From: Acidimicrobiaceae bacterium
Lineage (GTDB): Bacteria; Actinomycetota; Acidimicrobiia; Acidimicrobiales; RAAP-2
Direction of reading: 5' to 3'
DNA length: 32,031 nt
Assembly: GCA_947456095.1 (NCBI GenBank)
Contig: CANGPX010000014.1
Location: 1 to 32,031 of the forward strand
Position 1 is the stretch's first letter; every line of letters begins with the position of its first letter. The notes under the pieces were generated by a model. It saw nothing but the letters and a program-made list of their open reading frames with translations, was not told where the DNA came from and searched no databases. This document shows positions 19,595 through 28,521 of the stretch, in pieces. Both the position numbers and the translations under genes were made by a program.

Positions 19595-20703
19595 GTGACG
19601 TTGAGCTTCGCCCGAAGTGCTGCATCGTCGTCAAGCGCACGGAGTTGCTCAAACAACGCAACGTGGTCCTCACTTGGGTGCTTTGGCACAACAACGTCGA
19701 CCTTGACGAGCAAGTCACCCGAGACGCCATCAATCTTGGCTGCGGGCACGCCGTAGCCACGCACTCGCAAGCTCATGCCACTTTGAAAGCCAGCTGGCAC
19801 CTTGACCGTTACTGATTCATGCAAGCTCGGCACCGTCACCGTTGTCCCAAGAACCGCTTCAGCCATTGACACCGGCACTGAGATCAACAGGTTGCGGCCC
19901 TTTTTCGTGAACAGCTGGTGAGCGGCAACGGAGATCACGACATAGAGATCGCCAGCAGGTCCACCATTGGTCCCCGGTGACCCCTTGCCCTTCACCTTGA
20001 TGCGTTGGCCGTCATCAACCCCTGAGGGAATGCGAACTTTGACTTGTCGATTCGACGGTGCTCGCCCTGATCCATGACAGGCGTCACAGGGTGTTTCAAT
20101 GAGCGATCCCCGACCAGAACAGGTGGGACAGACCTGGGCGAGCGAGAACATGCCTTGGTTGTCATTCATCTGGCCTGAGCCGTGACAGCGAGGACAGGTC
20201 TTCATTGCCGTGCCGGCTTTCGCTCCCGTTCCCCGACACGGCGAACAAGGACTTTGACCGGGCACATGGACCGACGTCGTCACACCATCAATGGCTTCAG
20301 CGAAGTCCAAGTGCAGATGGGCTTCTAAGTCATCACCGCGTTGTGCGGCACGGCGACCACGACTGCGTCCACCAAAGAGCCCACCGAACAGGTCACCAAG
20401 GTCACCCATGTCTTCGGTGCGAAACGTCTGACCGCCGGGACCGCCGCCGGGCTGGCCAAAGCCAGCCGCAGCGGGGCCCATGCGACGCACGTCGTCGTAT
20501 TCTTTGCGCTTGGCTGGATCACCAATGACCTCGTAGGCCGTGGAGATTTCTTTGAAGCGATCCTCAGCGCCAGGATTGGCGTCAGGGTGATACTGCTTGG
20601 CTAACTTGCGGTAGGTGCGCGTGAGGTCCTTCTCCGAGACATTCTCGGGGACACCAAGGACTTGGTAGTAGTCCTTTTCAAACCACTCGCGCTGAACCGC
20701 CAC
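19591..20703 (-). CDS. dnaJ: Co-chaperone DnaJ (Hsp40)
   Basis: This protein delivers unfolded clients to DnaK and stimulates its ATPase. The 370-residue protein has a J domain (10-75) with HPD at 39-41, a Gly/Phe-rich linker (about 75-118), four CxxCxGxG zinc-binding repeats (153-160, 170-177, 192-199 and 206-213), and the C-terminal substrate-binding barrels. It is a full-length type I Hsp40. The start is GTG (20701-20703), 2 nt after the grpE stop. The 3' end overlaps hspR by 4 nt. Confidence 0.96.
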   Translation of the reverse strand: MAVQREWFEKDYYQVLGVPENVSEKDLTRTYRKLAKQYHPDANPGAEDRFKEISTAYEVIGDPAKRKEYDDVRRMGPAAAGFGQPGGGPGGQTFRTEDMGDLGDLFGGLFGGRSRGRRAAQRGDDLEAHLHLDFAEAIDGVTTSVHVPGQSPCSPCRGTGAKAGTAMKTCPRCHGSGQMNDNQGMFSLAQVCPTCSGRGSLIETPCDACHGSGRAPSNRQVKVRIPSGVDDGQRIKVKGKGSPGTNGGPAGDLYVVISVAAHQLFTKKGRNLLISVPVSMAEAVLGTTVTVPSLHESVTVKVPAGFQSGMSLRVRGYGVPAAKIDGVSGDLLVKVDVVVPKHPSEDHVALFEQLRALDDDAALRAKLNVT

Positions 20704-20705
20704 CG

Positions 20706-23156
<2,451 letters not shown>

Positions 23157-23177
23157 CGTAGCAACCGCTTGTGACAA

Positions 23178-23208
23178 AGTATACAGAAGTTGAGTGTCTG
23201 ATTGTCAA
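23178..23208 (-). promoter_or_regulatory. dnaK: dnaK operon promoter
   Basis: On the minus strand a perfect -35 TTGACA (23203-23208) and a -10 TATACT (23178-23183) are separated by 19 nt. The spacing is slightly long for sigma-70 type promoters; reading TGTATA as the -10 gives 17 nt. Predicted transcription starts near 23171. Confidence 0.65.
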
Positions 23209-23232
23209 GTTTTTTGAGTTTCTCCACTCAGA
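23189..23232. promoter_or_regulatory. HAIR-like HspR operator, probably two adjacent sites
   Basis: The HAIR consensus for HspR is CTTGAGT-N7-ACTCAAG. Read on the minus strand, 23189-23209 gives CTTGACA-N7-ACTCAAC, matching 11 of 14 defined bases with the exact spacer and overlapping the -35. Next to it, 23213-23232 gives TCTGAGT-N6-ACTCAAA, again 11 of 14 but with a 6-nt spacer. Bound HspR would block the -35 box. Confidence 0.62.
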
Positions 23233-23338
23233 TGATGAGAAACTCCTGAAACAGCAATGATTTACCTGTTTCACTCCAAGGAGAAATACCGGCCCAAGCA
23301 GCCTCCGCTACCCTAAGGTGGCGAGCAAGGAGGCCCTC

Positions 23339-23767
23339 ATGAGCCAAGATCACCCCGTCACCATTACCCGCGGCGATCCCGAAACGGTGCTGAGCCCCAT
23401 TTCGGTCGAGCAACGCCATCGCCTGAGCCAAGCCGGCAACGACGAAGAAGCACTCAAGGCAATTGCCGCCGATTGGCCAACGCTGCTTGAAGCCTGGGCG
23501 CAGTTAGCTGAACTCGCGAGTGACCCCGTCACCTCATATGCCTTTGCTCGAGTGGGATATCACCGAGGACTCGACCAACTCCGCCAATCTGGCTGGCGTG
23601 GTTCAGGTGCGGTCAAGGCCACCCACGAGTCCAATCTCGGCTTTCTTCGATCACTCAATGCACTTCGCAAAGCCGCCGAAGCCATTGGCGAAGAAGTCGA
23701 AGCCAAGCGTTGCGAACTCTTCCTCTATCAACTCGATGCCAAGTGGAGCGACGTTCTCGGAAACTAA
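23339..23767 (+). CDS. DUF3151 family protein
   Basis: This 142-residue soluble protein is of unknown function, restricted as far as I know to actinobacteria. The family core is clear: VTSYAFARVGYHRGLDQLRQ (about 60-79), then WRGSGAVKATHESNLGFLRSL (about 81-101) and a helical C-terminus containing AIGEEVEAKRCE. The start ATG 23339 is chosen over the in-frame GTG at 23318 because AAGGAGG sits 5 nt upstream of it. It is divergent from dnaK. A homologue lies close to dnaK and purA in mycobacteria as I recall, so the neighbourhood may be ancient. No enzymatic motif is visible. Confidence 0.85.
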   Translation: MSQDHPVTITRGDPETVLSPISVEQRHRLSQAGNDEEALKAIAADWPTLLEAWAQLAELASDPVTSYAFARVGYHRGLDQLRQSGWRGSGAVKATHESNLGFLRSLNALRKAAEAIGEEVEAKRCELFLYQLDAKWSDVLGN

Positions 23768-23783
23768 GTGTTTGTTGACCTGA

Positions 23784-24119
23784 TCACCAACTGCCCGAGC
23801 AGTTCACCGCAACAGAAAGTGCTTCACCCACGGAGTGGAGACGTTCGGGTGAGAGGCGGCCGATACGTTCAACAAGTGCCCCAACACCAACGCTTTCAAT
23901 CGAGTCGAGATTGATCGCAGTAGTTAACGCAACTGGGTCATTTCCAGGATGGAGAATGACTTCGCTTGGCAGCATTCGGATGGTTGTGGTGCATGGAGCC
24001 ACCATGCATCGCCGGCGTCTCGAAATTGCCATATCTCTGGAGAGAATAAGAACTGGCCTCCGATGAATCTCGGGTAATTCGCACCACCAAAGCTCTCCCC
24101 ATGCCGGGAGATCACTCAT
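23784..24119 (-). CDS. MazF/PemK-family toxin endoribonuclease
   Basis: This is the toxin of a type II toxin-antitoxin pair; MazF-like toxins cleave RNA at short sequences. The 111-residue protein has the family layout: GELWWCELP (8-16), RRPVLILSRD (20-29, with the conserved Arg), an APCTTTIR stretch (about 41-48, with the Thr used in catalysis), a middle strand with AINLDSIESVGVGAL and the C-terminal IGRLSPERLHSVGEAL helix. Its ATG overlaps the antitoxin stop by 4 nt (ATGA). It converges on the DUF3151 gene with 16 nt between them. Confidence 0.85.
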   Translation of the reverse strand: MSDLPAWGELWWCELPEIHRRPVLILSRDMAISRRRRCMVAPCTTTIRMLPSEVILHPGNDPVALTTAINLDSIESVGVGALVERIGRLSPERLHSVGEALSVAVNCSGSW

Positions 24120-24355
24120 GACTTCTCGGCAGCGTGACCGAAGGAAATCAAGTCACCCCACTGGTCAGGCTCATCAAAGGGGTGCTGGTCATATGCGGCT
24201 GCATACGCTGCATCAATCGCGGCATTGCGACGCTGCAAAACAAACGCTCTGAGCGCTGTATCCATCACAACGGCATCTTTTTCGGGACCGCAATAGGCCC
24301 GAGCCTCATTCAACAGATCAGAATCAACCGTCGTACTTATTCGAATTCGATTCAT
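24116..24355 (-). CDS. Ribbon-helix-helix antitoxin of the MazF-like toxin
   Basis: This 79-residue antitoxin opens MNRIRISTTVDSDLLNEAR, a short basic beta strand followed by helix 1, as in ribbon-helix-helix DNA-binding domains; the rest (about 40-79) is acidic and aromatic, suited to wrap the toxin. The start at 24355 is preferred over the ATG at 24373, because three phased TGCCA elements (24366-24391) then lie just upstream, as expected for an autoregulated operon; with the upstream start, one would fall in the coding sequence. It ends overlapping the toxin gene by 4 nt. Confidence 0.75.
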   Translation of the reverse strand: MNRIRISTTVDSDLLNEARAYCGPEKDAVVMDTALRAFVLQRRNAAIDAAYAAAYDQHPFDEPDQWGDLISFGHAAEKS

Positions 24356-24365
24356 GCTACTACTG

Positions 24366-24392
24366 TGCCACATTTATGCCACTTTCTGCCAT
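24366..24392. promoter_or_regulatory. Three phased TGCCA direct repeats at the MazEF-like operon
   Basis: TGCCAC, TGCCAC and TGCCAT begin at 24366, 24377 and 24387, with spacings of 11 and 10 bp, so they face the same side of the helix. They lie 11-37 nt upstream of the preferred antitoxin start. Ribbon-helix-helix antitoxins typically bind such short tandem sites cooperatively. Confidence 0.5.
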
Positions 24393-24485
24393 CCGCTTCA
24401 TTCTCCATGAATGCCTGGAGTATTTGCGTGAGAGTTCGCAGAATCGAAGTCTTTGAAGAAGGAGATTTCAGACCACGGAAACCTC

Positions 24486-25157
24486 CTACCAACCCAACTC
24501 GTCTCGACCTGACCACGTGCAGATGCAGAGTTCATTGCCCTCTTGATCAATGAGCACAGTGAAACTCGGAGGAAGCGACGTTTCACCAACTCGACCGCCG
24601 GCAGCAATCACTGCGGCGATCCGAGCTGGTGCTTCATCATGGGCAACGGTGAGGTCGAGATGGATCCGATTTCGCTCGGTTCGAGGGGACTGCATGTGTT
24701 GGAACCAGATCGCTGGTAACTGATCGGCCGGGTCAACCAGTGAACCATCGGGGGCTTCAACAAAGTTGAGTGCTGCTTTCCAGAACGGTCGAATTGCTGC
24801 TGGATCTGTTGCGTCAATGGCGAGTTCCATGGCCATGGTCGGGCGAAAGAACCGCAAAGAAGTTGGCGGGGCAGGCGTCCAACCTGCTTGTCGGATTGCT
24901 CCCGCAACAGCGTCCAACAATGCGATCACTTGCTCAGTAACACCGCTTAAGGTGCCAACCATGACTCGAACACGATCCGTTCGAAGATCAAGGGAAACTC
25001 CGGACTGTGGTGGAGCGGCCGCGATAGCAACCGTTGCGAGTGCTCCAGCGTCTGCGAGCGAAGCAACCGGGTAGACCGCCTCAAAGCGACCGAGCAAATA
25101 CCGCCACGTATGAGGTTGTGCGGCTGCTTGCGCTTCAGTTCGCGTGAGGTGTGCCAT
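24486..25157 (-). CDS. Pterin-4a-carbinolamine dehydratase-like and VOC-domain fusion protein
   Basis: This 223-residue protein has two parts. Residues about 1-100 resemble a 4a-hydroxytetrahydrobiopterin dehydratase (WRYLLGRFEAVYP, then LDLRTDRVRVMVGTLSGVTEQVIALLDAVA), but the catalytic His-His-Pro before the central strand is replaced by APPQSG, so catalysis is doubtful. Residues about 105-223 form a vicinal-oxygen-chelate (glyoxalase-like) half: ELAIDATDPAAIRPFWKAAL, then RNRIHLDLTVAHDEAPARI, and a C-terminal strand with DQEGNELCI. Such fusions occur in actinobacteria. The substrate is unknown. I chose the ATG at 25155-25157, just after a GTG, because TAGCCT lies exactly 6 nt before it. 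It is divergent from gpmA. Confidence 0.72.
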   Translation of the reverse strand: MAHLTRTEAQAAAQPHTWRYLLGRFEAVYPVASLADAGALATVAIAAAPPQSGVSLDLRTDRVRVMVGTLSGVTEQVIALLDAVAGAIRQAGWTPAPPTSLRFFRPTMAMELAIDATDPAAIRPFWKAALNFVEAPDGSLVDPADQLPAIWFQHMQSPRTERNRIHLDLTVAHDEAPARIAAVIAAGGRVGETSLPPSFTVLIDQEGNELCICTWSGRDELGW

Positions 25158-25163
25158 CACCCG

Positions 25164-25197
25164 AGGCTACGGGCTGCTCCCTGCGCTTGGCTAGCCT
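25164..25197. promoter_or_regulatory. Mirror-image pair of leaderless promoters
   Basis: The 46-nt gap between two divergent genes holds the same -10 hexamer twice. On the plus strand TAGCCT (25192-25197) is 6 nt before the gpmA ATG. On the minus strand TAGCCT (25164-25169) is 6 nt before the ATG at 25157. The 6-nt linkers are TGGGTC and CGGGTG. The -35 regions would overlap, so the two promoters probably compete or share a regulator. Confidence 0.55.
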
Positions 25198-25203
25198 TGG
25201 GTC

Positions 25204-25959
25204 ATGCCTGATCTCATCTTGCTCCGCCATGGTCAATCGCTATGGAACGAACTCAACTTGTTCACTGGTTGGCACGACGTGCCGCTAACCGAACGTGGCC
25301 GGGAGGAAGCAGCAGCAGCGGGAGTGCTGTTACGCGACGCCGAGGATATTGACCTCTCAGTTGTGCACACCTCGCTCATCAGCCGAGCCATCATCACGGC
25401 CAACCTCGCCTTAGAGACTGCAGAGCGCTCCTGGGTTCCAGTCCATCGCCACTGGCGCCTCAATGAGCGCCACTACGGAACCCTCCAAGGAAAAGACAAG
25501 AAAGAGACCCGCGAGCTTTACGGCGACGAGCAACTTCTTGCTTGGCGACGTGGTTATGCGACTCCTCCACCCCCTCTGAGTGACAACGACCCCATGCAGC
25601 CCCGGTTCGATCCTCGCTACCAAGACGTGCCTCAGGACTTGCTTCCCTCCGCAGAATGCTTGGCTGATGTTGTGGTGCGGGCCCTGCCCTACTACCACGA
25701 CGCGATTGTCCCAGACCTTCTTCGTGAAGGTGCTCGTGGCGGAGCGGTCTTGGTCGTCGCTCACGGCAACTCACTCAGAGCGCTGCGCAAATACTTAGAC
25801 GGCACAAGCGACGACGACATCGTCGACTTGGAGATCCCAACCGGCATCCCGTTCCACTACCGCTTCGATGAGCACCTCAACATCATCTCGAAGGGGTACC
25901 TCGGCGATGCAGACGCAGCGGCCAAAGCAGCCGCTGCGGTCAAGTCACAAGCTGGTTGA
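25204..25959 (+). CDS. gpmA: 2,3-bisphosphoglycerate-dependent phosphoglycerate mutase
   Basis: This enzyme interconverts 3- and 2-phosphoglycerate in glycolysis and gluconeogenesis through a phospho-histidine. At 251 residues it is the standard length of the dPGM family. It shows [18 protein letters not shown] (6-23, with phosphorylated His9), [11 protein letters not shown] (about 87-97, with the acid-base Glu) and VVAHGNSLR (about 181-189, the second His). The [10 protein letters not shown] loop is also family-typical. ATG 25204 lies 6 nt after a TAGCCT box, indicating a leaderless mRNA. The next gene follows 10 nt after the stop. Confidence 0.96.
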   Translation: MPDLILLRHGQSLWNELNLFTGWHDVPLTERGREEAAAAGVLLRDAEDIDLSVVHTSLISRAIITANLALETAERSWVPVHRHWRLNERHYGTLQGKDKKETRELYGDEQLLAWRRGYATPPPPLSDNDPMQPRFDPRYQDVPQDLLPSAECLADVVVRALPYYHDAIVPDLLREGARGGAVLVVAHGNSLRALRKYLDGTSDDDIVDLEIPTGIPFHYRFDEHLNIISKGYLGDADAAAKAAAAVKSQAG

Positions 25960-25969
25960 GAAAACCTCA

Positions 25970-26953
25970 GTGCCCATTGATCCTCGTCGTCGCGGGTTGA
26001 CCGAAGACCTGCCCGCGCCAACGCGGCAAGGCTGGGGCCTCGTCGACAACGTTGACGTCGACAGCGCGCTTGCTCGGCTCGGACTCACTGGCCTCGACCT
26101 TGAAGGGGCCATTGCTGCAGCAGAAAGGGTCCTTTCATCGGAGAGCTCGAGGGAGCTCATTGCTGGTCTCGCCACTGAAGCACTTGCTGCGTGGGAATCG
26201 ACCACACCAGTTCGTTACTTTCCTGATGGAGACTCGAATCGCCACGCCTTCATTCTCGCCACCTTGGCCGTGCTGCAGCCCTTAGCTGAAGCATCACTCG
26301 AGCGATACGGCGTGAGTGAGCAGGTCACGATGAAGACGCTCCTCTCGACCGGTGCTCAAGTGCGACGCTTTCGATCGCAAGCGGGAGCCCTTGGGGTCGA
26401 GAGCGGTTGGTGGCAAATCTATGGACTGAGTGGTGGCTTCTTGGCAGTGGGCGAACTCCATGCCCATCGCATTGAACTCGGAACCCACCAACTCGGTCCA
26501 GATCCGTGGTTGGGTGCGTCACATCAAGCAGCACGAGGGGAAGGATTCTTCGAAGGCGACGAAGCAATTGGGCTCCACATTCCCCATGGAGCAGACCTCT
26601 CTGCAGGAGCCCTCCTCGCCACCTTCGAAGCGTTACGCGACGAGGTCCAGCGCCGGTGGCCAACGACGAGGCGCCGAGTGCTGTCAATCCAAACCTGGAT
26701 GCTCGACCGCCAACTTTTAGAGCACTTAGGTCCCGACAGTCGCATCGTCACCTTTCAGTCGCTGTTCGAACCCTTGGAGCTTCACGCGCCAAACAATGAA
26801 CTCACGAGACGCCTCGTCTTTGGTGGTGAGGAAACGCCGGCGAACCCAACGCGACTCCAGCGAGTCCTTGAGCAACTGTGGAGCGATGGGAAACCAAGTC
26901 GTTGGGAGGTCGGGATTCGCCTCCTCGATGCCCCTCATCCTTTGGGGAAGTAA
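25970..26953 (+). CDS. NAT_N/GNAT_C acyltransferase-like protein
   Basis: This 327-residue cytoplasmic protein resembles the uncharacterised acyltransferase family with an N-terminal helical NAT_N region and a C-terminal GNAT-like domain. The C-terminal domain is clearest: IGLHIPHGADLSAGALLATFEALR, then SIQTWMLDRQLLEHLGPDSRIVTFQ and FEPL, in the family's usual order (about 205-280). The start is GTG 25970, 10 nt after gpmA; the frame is open further upstream to ATG 25868 but that would overlap gpmA by 92 nt. It is probably cotranscribed with gpmA. Substrate and acyl donor are unknown, and assignment rests on recalled motif shape. Confidence 0.6.
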   Translation: MPIDPRRRGLTEDLPAPTRQGWGLVDNVDVDSALARLGLTGLDLEGAIAAAERVLSSESSRELIAGLATEALAAWESTTPVRYFPDGDSNRHAFILATLAVLQPLAEASLERYGVSEQVTMKTLLSTGAQVRRFRSQAGALGVESGWWQIYGLSGGFLAVGELHAHRIELGTHQLGPDPWLGASHQAARGEGFFEGDEAIGLHIPHGADLSAGALLATFEALRDEVQRRWPTTRRRVLSIQTWMLDRQLLEHLGPDSRIVTFQSLFEPLELHAPNNELTRRLVFGGEETPANPTRLQRVLEQLWSDGKPSRWEVGIRLLDAPHPLGK

Positions 26954-26975
26954 TCAACCCCTCTCGCCTCGAGCC

Positions 26976-27365
26976 TTAGGTAGTGGCAAGACTCAAGGCA
27001 GAGTGCTCGGCGATGGCAAGAAAGTCCTGATCGCAGTGCAGGAGTGAGGCGTCATTGCGGATGGCGATCGCGGCAATCAGGCAGTCCAGCATCTTGCGCG
27101 GAGTTTTACCGCCACGCCGACACTGGCGAAAGATTGCTGCTGCCATTTCAAAATCAGCGGAGGTCGTTTGTAGCGTTGTGCAACGAGCCAAGAGGCGCCG
27201 CAGCTCGGTCAATTGTGTGTCGTTGCGGGCTCCTGCGAGAAGTTCCATCACGACCGGCTCACAAACATACGTCTCGCGCTCAAGCAAGCGATCGACCTGT
27301 TCACAGATCTGACTGCCGGTATTTCGAAGAAATTCAACCCATGCCGAGGTGTCGATCAGAATCAC
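26976..27365 (-). CDS. vapC: VapC-family PIN-domain toxin
   Basis: This is a toxin ribonuclease of a type II toxin-antitoxin pair. The 129-residue PIN domain has all expected acidic metal ligands: Asp5 (LIDTSAW), Glu41 (VVMELLAGA), Asp94 (MLDCLIAAIA) and Asp112 (HCDQDF). The start is GTG (27363-27365), which overlaps the vapB stop as GTGA; the longer reading frame upstream is only an extension through vapB. VapC toxins usually cut tRNA or rRNA; the target cannot be read from sequence. It converges with the acyltransferase-like gene. Confidence 0.9.
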   Translation of the reverse strand: MILIDTSAWVEFLRNTGSQICEQVDRLLERETYVCEPVVMELLAGARNDTQLTELRRLLARCTTLQTTSADFEMAAAIFRQCRRGGKTPRKMLDCLIAAIAIRNDASLLHCDQDFLAIAEHSALSLATT

Positions 27366-27565
27366 GAAACTCGACTCTCTCGCATCTCGTCCAAATCCCC
27401 AATCCACCCAGACCCACGCATGCTCCGAGCCTCATCAAGGGTCATCGCCTCTGTTGCGAGCAGATTGAGCGCGAAGTTGACCGCTTCGCGCTTCGTCTTG
27501 AGATTGAACCGCTTCATGACTGCAGCACAGGCAACATCGTCAAGCTCAATATTTGTTCTCGCCAT
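27362..27565 (-). CDS. vapB: VapB-family antitoxin
   Basis: This 67-residue antitoxin starts MARTNIELDD, the ribbon strand of a ribbon-helix-helix DNA-binding domain. It is followed by KTKREAVNFALNLLA, a typical VapB helix, and a C-terminal toxin-binding tail RGSGWIGDLDEMRESR that matches the family pattern. I chose ATG 27563-27565 over two ATGs further upstream because of this N-terminus and because a TATGTT box lies exactly 6 nt before it. Three ATACAC repeats overlap the start and probably mediate autorepression. Confidence 0.85.
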   Translation of the reverse strand: MARTNIELDDVACAAVMKRFNLKTKREAVNFALNLLATEAMTLDEARSMRGSGWIGDLDEMRESRVS

Positions 27566-27591
27566 ACACATAACATACACTTCTTATACAC
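27564..27591. promoter_or_regulatory. Three ATACAC iterons with 11-bp period over the vapB promoter
   Basis: ATACAC begins at 27564, 27575 and 27586, exactly one helical turn apart. The minus-strand -10 box TATGTT (27572-27577) lies within this array, 6 nt before the vapB ATG. Binding of the VapBC complex here would cover both promoter and start codon. Confidence 0.55.
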
Positions 27592-27617
27592 ATGATCGCT
27601 CTTCATCCGAAGAGCCG

Positions 27618-27659
27618 AGAGCCAGGAGCCAGGAGCCAGGAGCCAGGAGCCAGGAGCCA
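27618..27659. repeat. Heptanucleotide tandem repeat, GGAGCCA units
   Basis: Five perfect GGAGCCA copies run from 27625 to 27659, preceded by one imperfect copy (27618-27624). It lies in the gap between vapB and tetR, outside genes. Because 7 is not a multiple of 3, any reading frame through it shifts with copy number. Similar GAGCCAG-type heptamers are a known class of short tandem repeats in bacterial genomes. Confidence 0.9.
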
Positions 27660-27737
27660 CTGTCGCAGTAACTCCGCTCGAGAAACGTGCAACATCCTGC
27701 ATCTGCAGTCAGCAGTGCTCTGTTGCCCAAGGTGTCG

Positions 27738-27789
27738 TAAAATACGAACGAGCGTTTTGGTGCATTGGCGCTCTACCGAGCGATACGAA
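27738..27789 (+). promoter_or_regulatory. tetR promoter and operator candidate
   Basis: A TAAAAT -10-like box (27738-27743) is followed by TACGAA (27743-27748) and GAGCG (27750-27754). Further on comes the palindrome CGCTC-TACC-GAGCG (27769-27782) and a second TACGAA (27784-27789), ending 10 nt before the tetR ATG. No convincing -35 was found. TetR regulators commonly bind palindromes in their own promoter. Confidence 0.35.
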
Positions 27790-27799
27790 ATGGGGGCGC

Positions 27800-28450
27800 A
27801 TGGAGCAAGACGCTGAAGCCGGTGTTCGCCCTGAACGCCACCCCACAGCTGTGGCAATTTTGAATGCCACCATCAAGCAGATAGAAGCTGGAGGAGAGAA
27901 TTCTGTTCGCCTCGCCAAGGTGTTAGAGGATTCTGGAACCGTACTCGGCTCGCTCTACTACCACTTTGGAAGTCGAGAAAATCTCCTCAAGGAAGCGATT
28001 ATCGAGCGCTACATTCAATCCGCCAACCTTGGACTTCGTCGCTTCATCGGTGCTGCCGCCAAGGTGCAAAACAAATCTGATTTCATCAAACTGCTCGATA
28101 CCGAACTTGCCCGAATTGCCACCCCAGCTATGCAGAATCAACGCGCTCGGCGACTCAGCGCCTTTGGTAGCTCGATTGATCGACCGGATATTTTGGCCGC
28201 TGTCAGTCATCACCAAAGTGATTACTTTGATCGAGCGAACCTCGTCTTCCTCAGTTTTCAGCAAAAGGGCCTGATTGACCCCAACATTGATACCCGATCG
28301 TTTGTCGCCTGGTATCTCAGTTTGGTGCTCAGTCGCTACTTTGTCGATATCGACAGGAATCCGAAGAGTGGTGCTGCGTGGACCAGCATCACTCGCGCGT
28401 CGATCTTGCACTACCTCGACCCGAGGGATCCCTCTCCTTCAACAACGTAA
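27800..28450 (+). CDS. TetR-family transcriptional regulator
   Basis: The 216-residue protein has an N-terminal helix-turn-helix (about 14-60) with VRLAKVLEDSGTVLGSLYYHFGSRENLLKEAI, the canonical TetR turn and recognition helix. The rest is an all-helical ligand-binding and dimerisation domain with no recognisable ligand motif. Target genes are unclear: neighbours are a VapBC pair on one side and a secreted NHL protein, convergent, on the other. A palindrome just upstream suggests autoregulation. ATG 27800 lacks a clear ribosome-binding site. Confidence 0.88.
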   Translation: MEQDAEAGVRPERHPTAVAILNATIKQIEAGGENSVRLAKVLEDSGTVLGSLYYHFGSRENLLKEAIIERYIQSANLGLRRFIGAAAKVQNKSDFIKLLDTELARIATPAMQNQRARRLSAFGSSIDRPDILAAVSHHQSDYFDRANLVFLSFQQKGLIDPNIDTRSFVAWYLSLVLSRYFVDIDRNPKSGAAWTSITRASILHYLDPRDPSPSTT

Positions 28451-28469
28451 GGCTTGAAGGAGAGAGATC
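28427..28469. terminator. Bidirectional hairpin between tetR and the NHL gene
   Basis: CTCTCCTTCAA (28432-28442) and TTGAAGGAGAG (28454-28464) are perfect complements around an 11-nt loop that contains the tetR TAA stop; after one mismatch, GATC pairs with GATC on the outside. The stem lies between two convergent genes and could end both transcripts. No U-tract follows. Confidence 0.5.
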
Positions 28470-28521
28470 TCACACGGGGAGTTTGGTGAAACAAGTGCGT
28501 CGACCTACGAGCGAGATACCT

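Noticed and set aside
23318-23338. Upstream GTG start for the DUF3151 gene
   Set aside because: The perfect AAGGAGG site lies between it and the ATG at 23339, which it clearly serves.
25868-25969. Longer N-terminus for the acyltransferase-like gene from ATG 25868
   Set aside because: It would overlap gpmA by 92 nt in another frame and the extra residues are low-complexity. The GTG at 25970 follows gpmA naturally.
27366-27407. Longer VapC starting at 27407
   Set aside because: The extra 14 residues are read through the end of vapB. The GTG at 27365 gives the usual ILIDTSAW start and a 4-nt overlap with vapB.
27618-27659. Possible CRISPR array
   Set aside because: The units are 7 bp and directly adjacent, with no spacers and no cas genes.
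27603-27857. Minus-strand frame through the heptamer repeat, giving a repeated LLAPGSW peptide
   Set aside because: The peptide is only the translation of the GGAGCCA repeat and runs into the tetR gene on the other strand. Such peptides are frequent spurious predictions.
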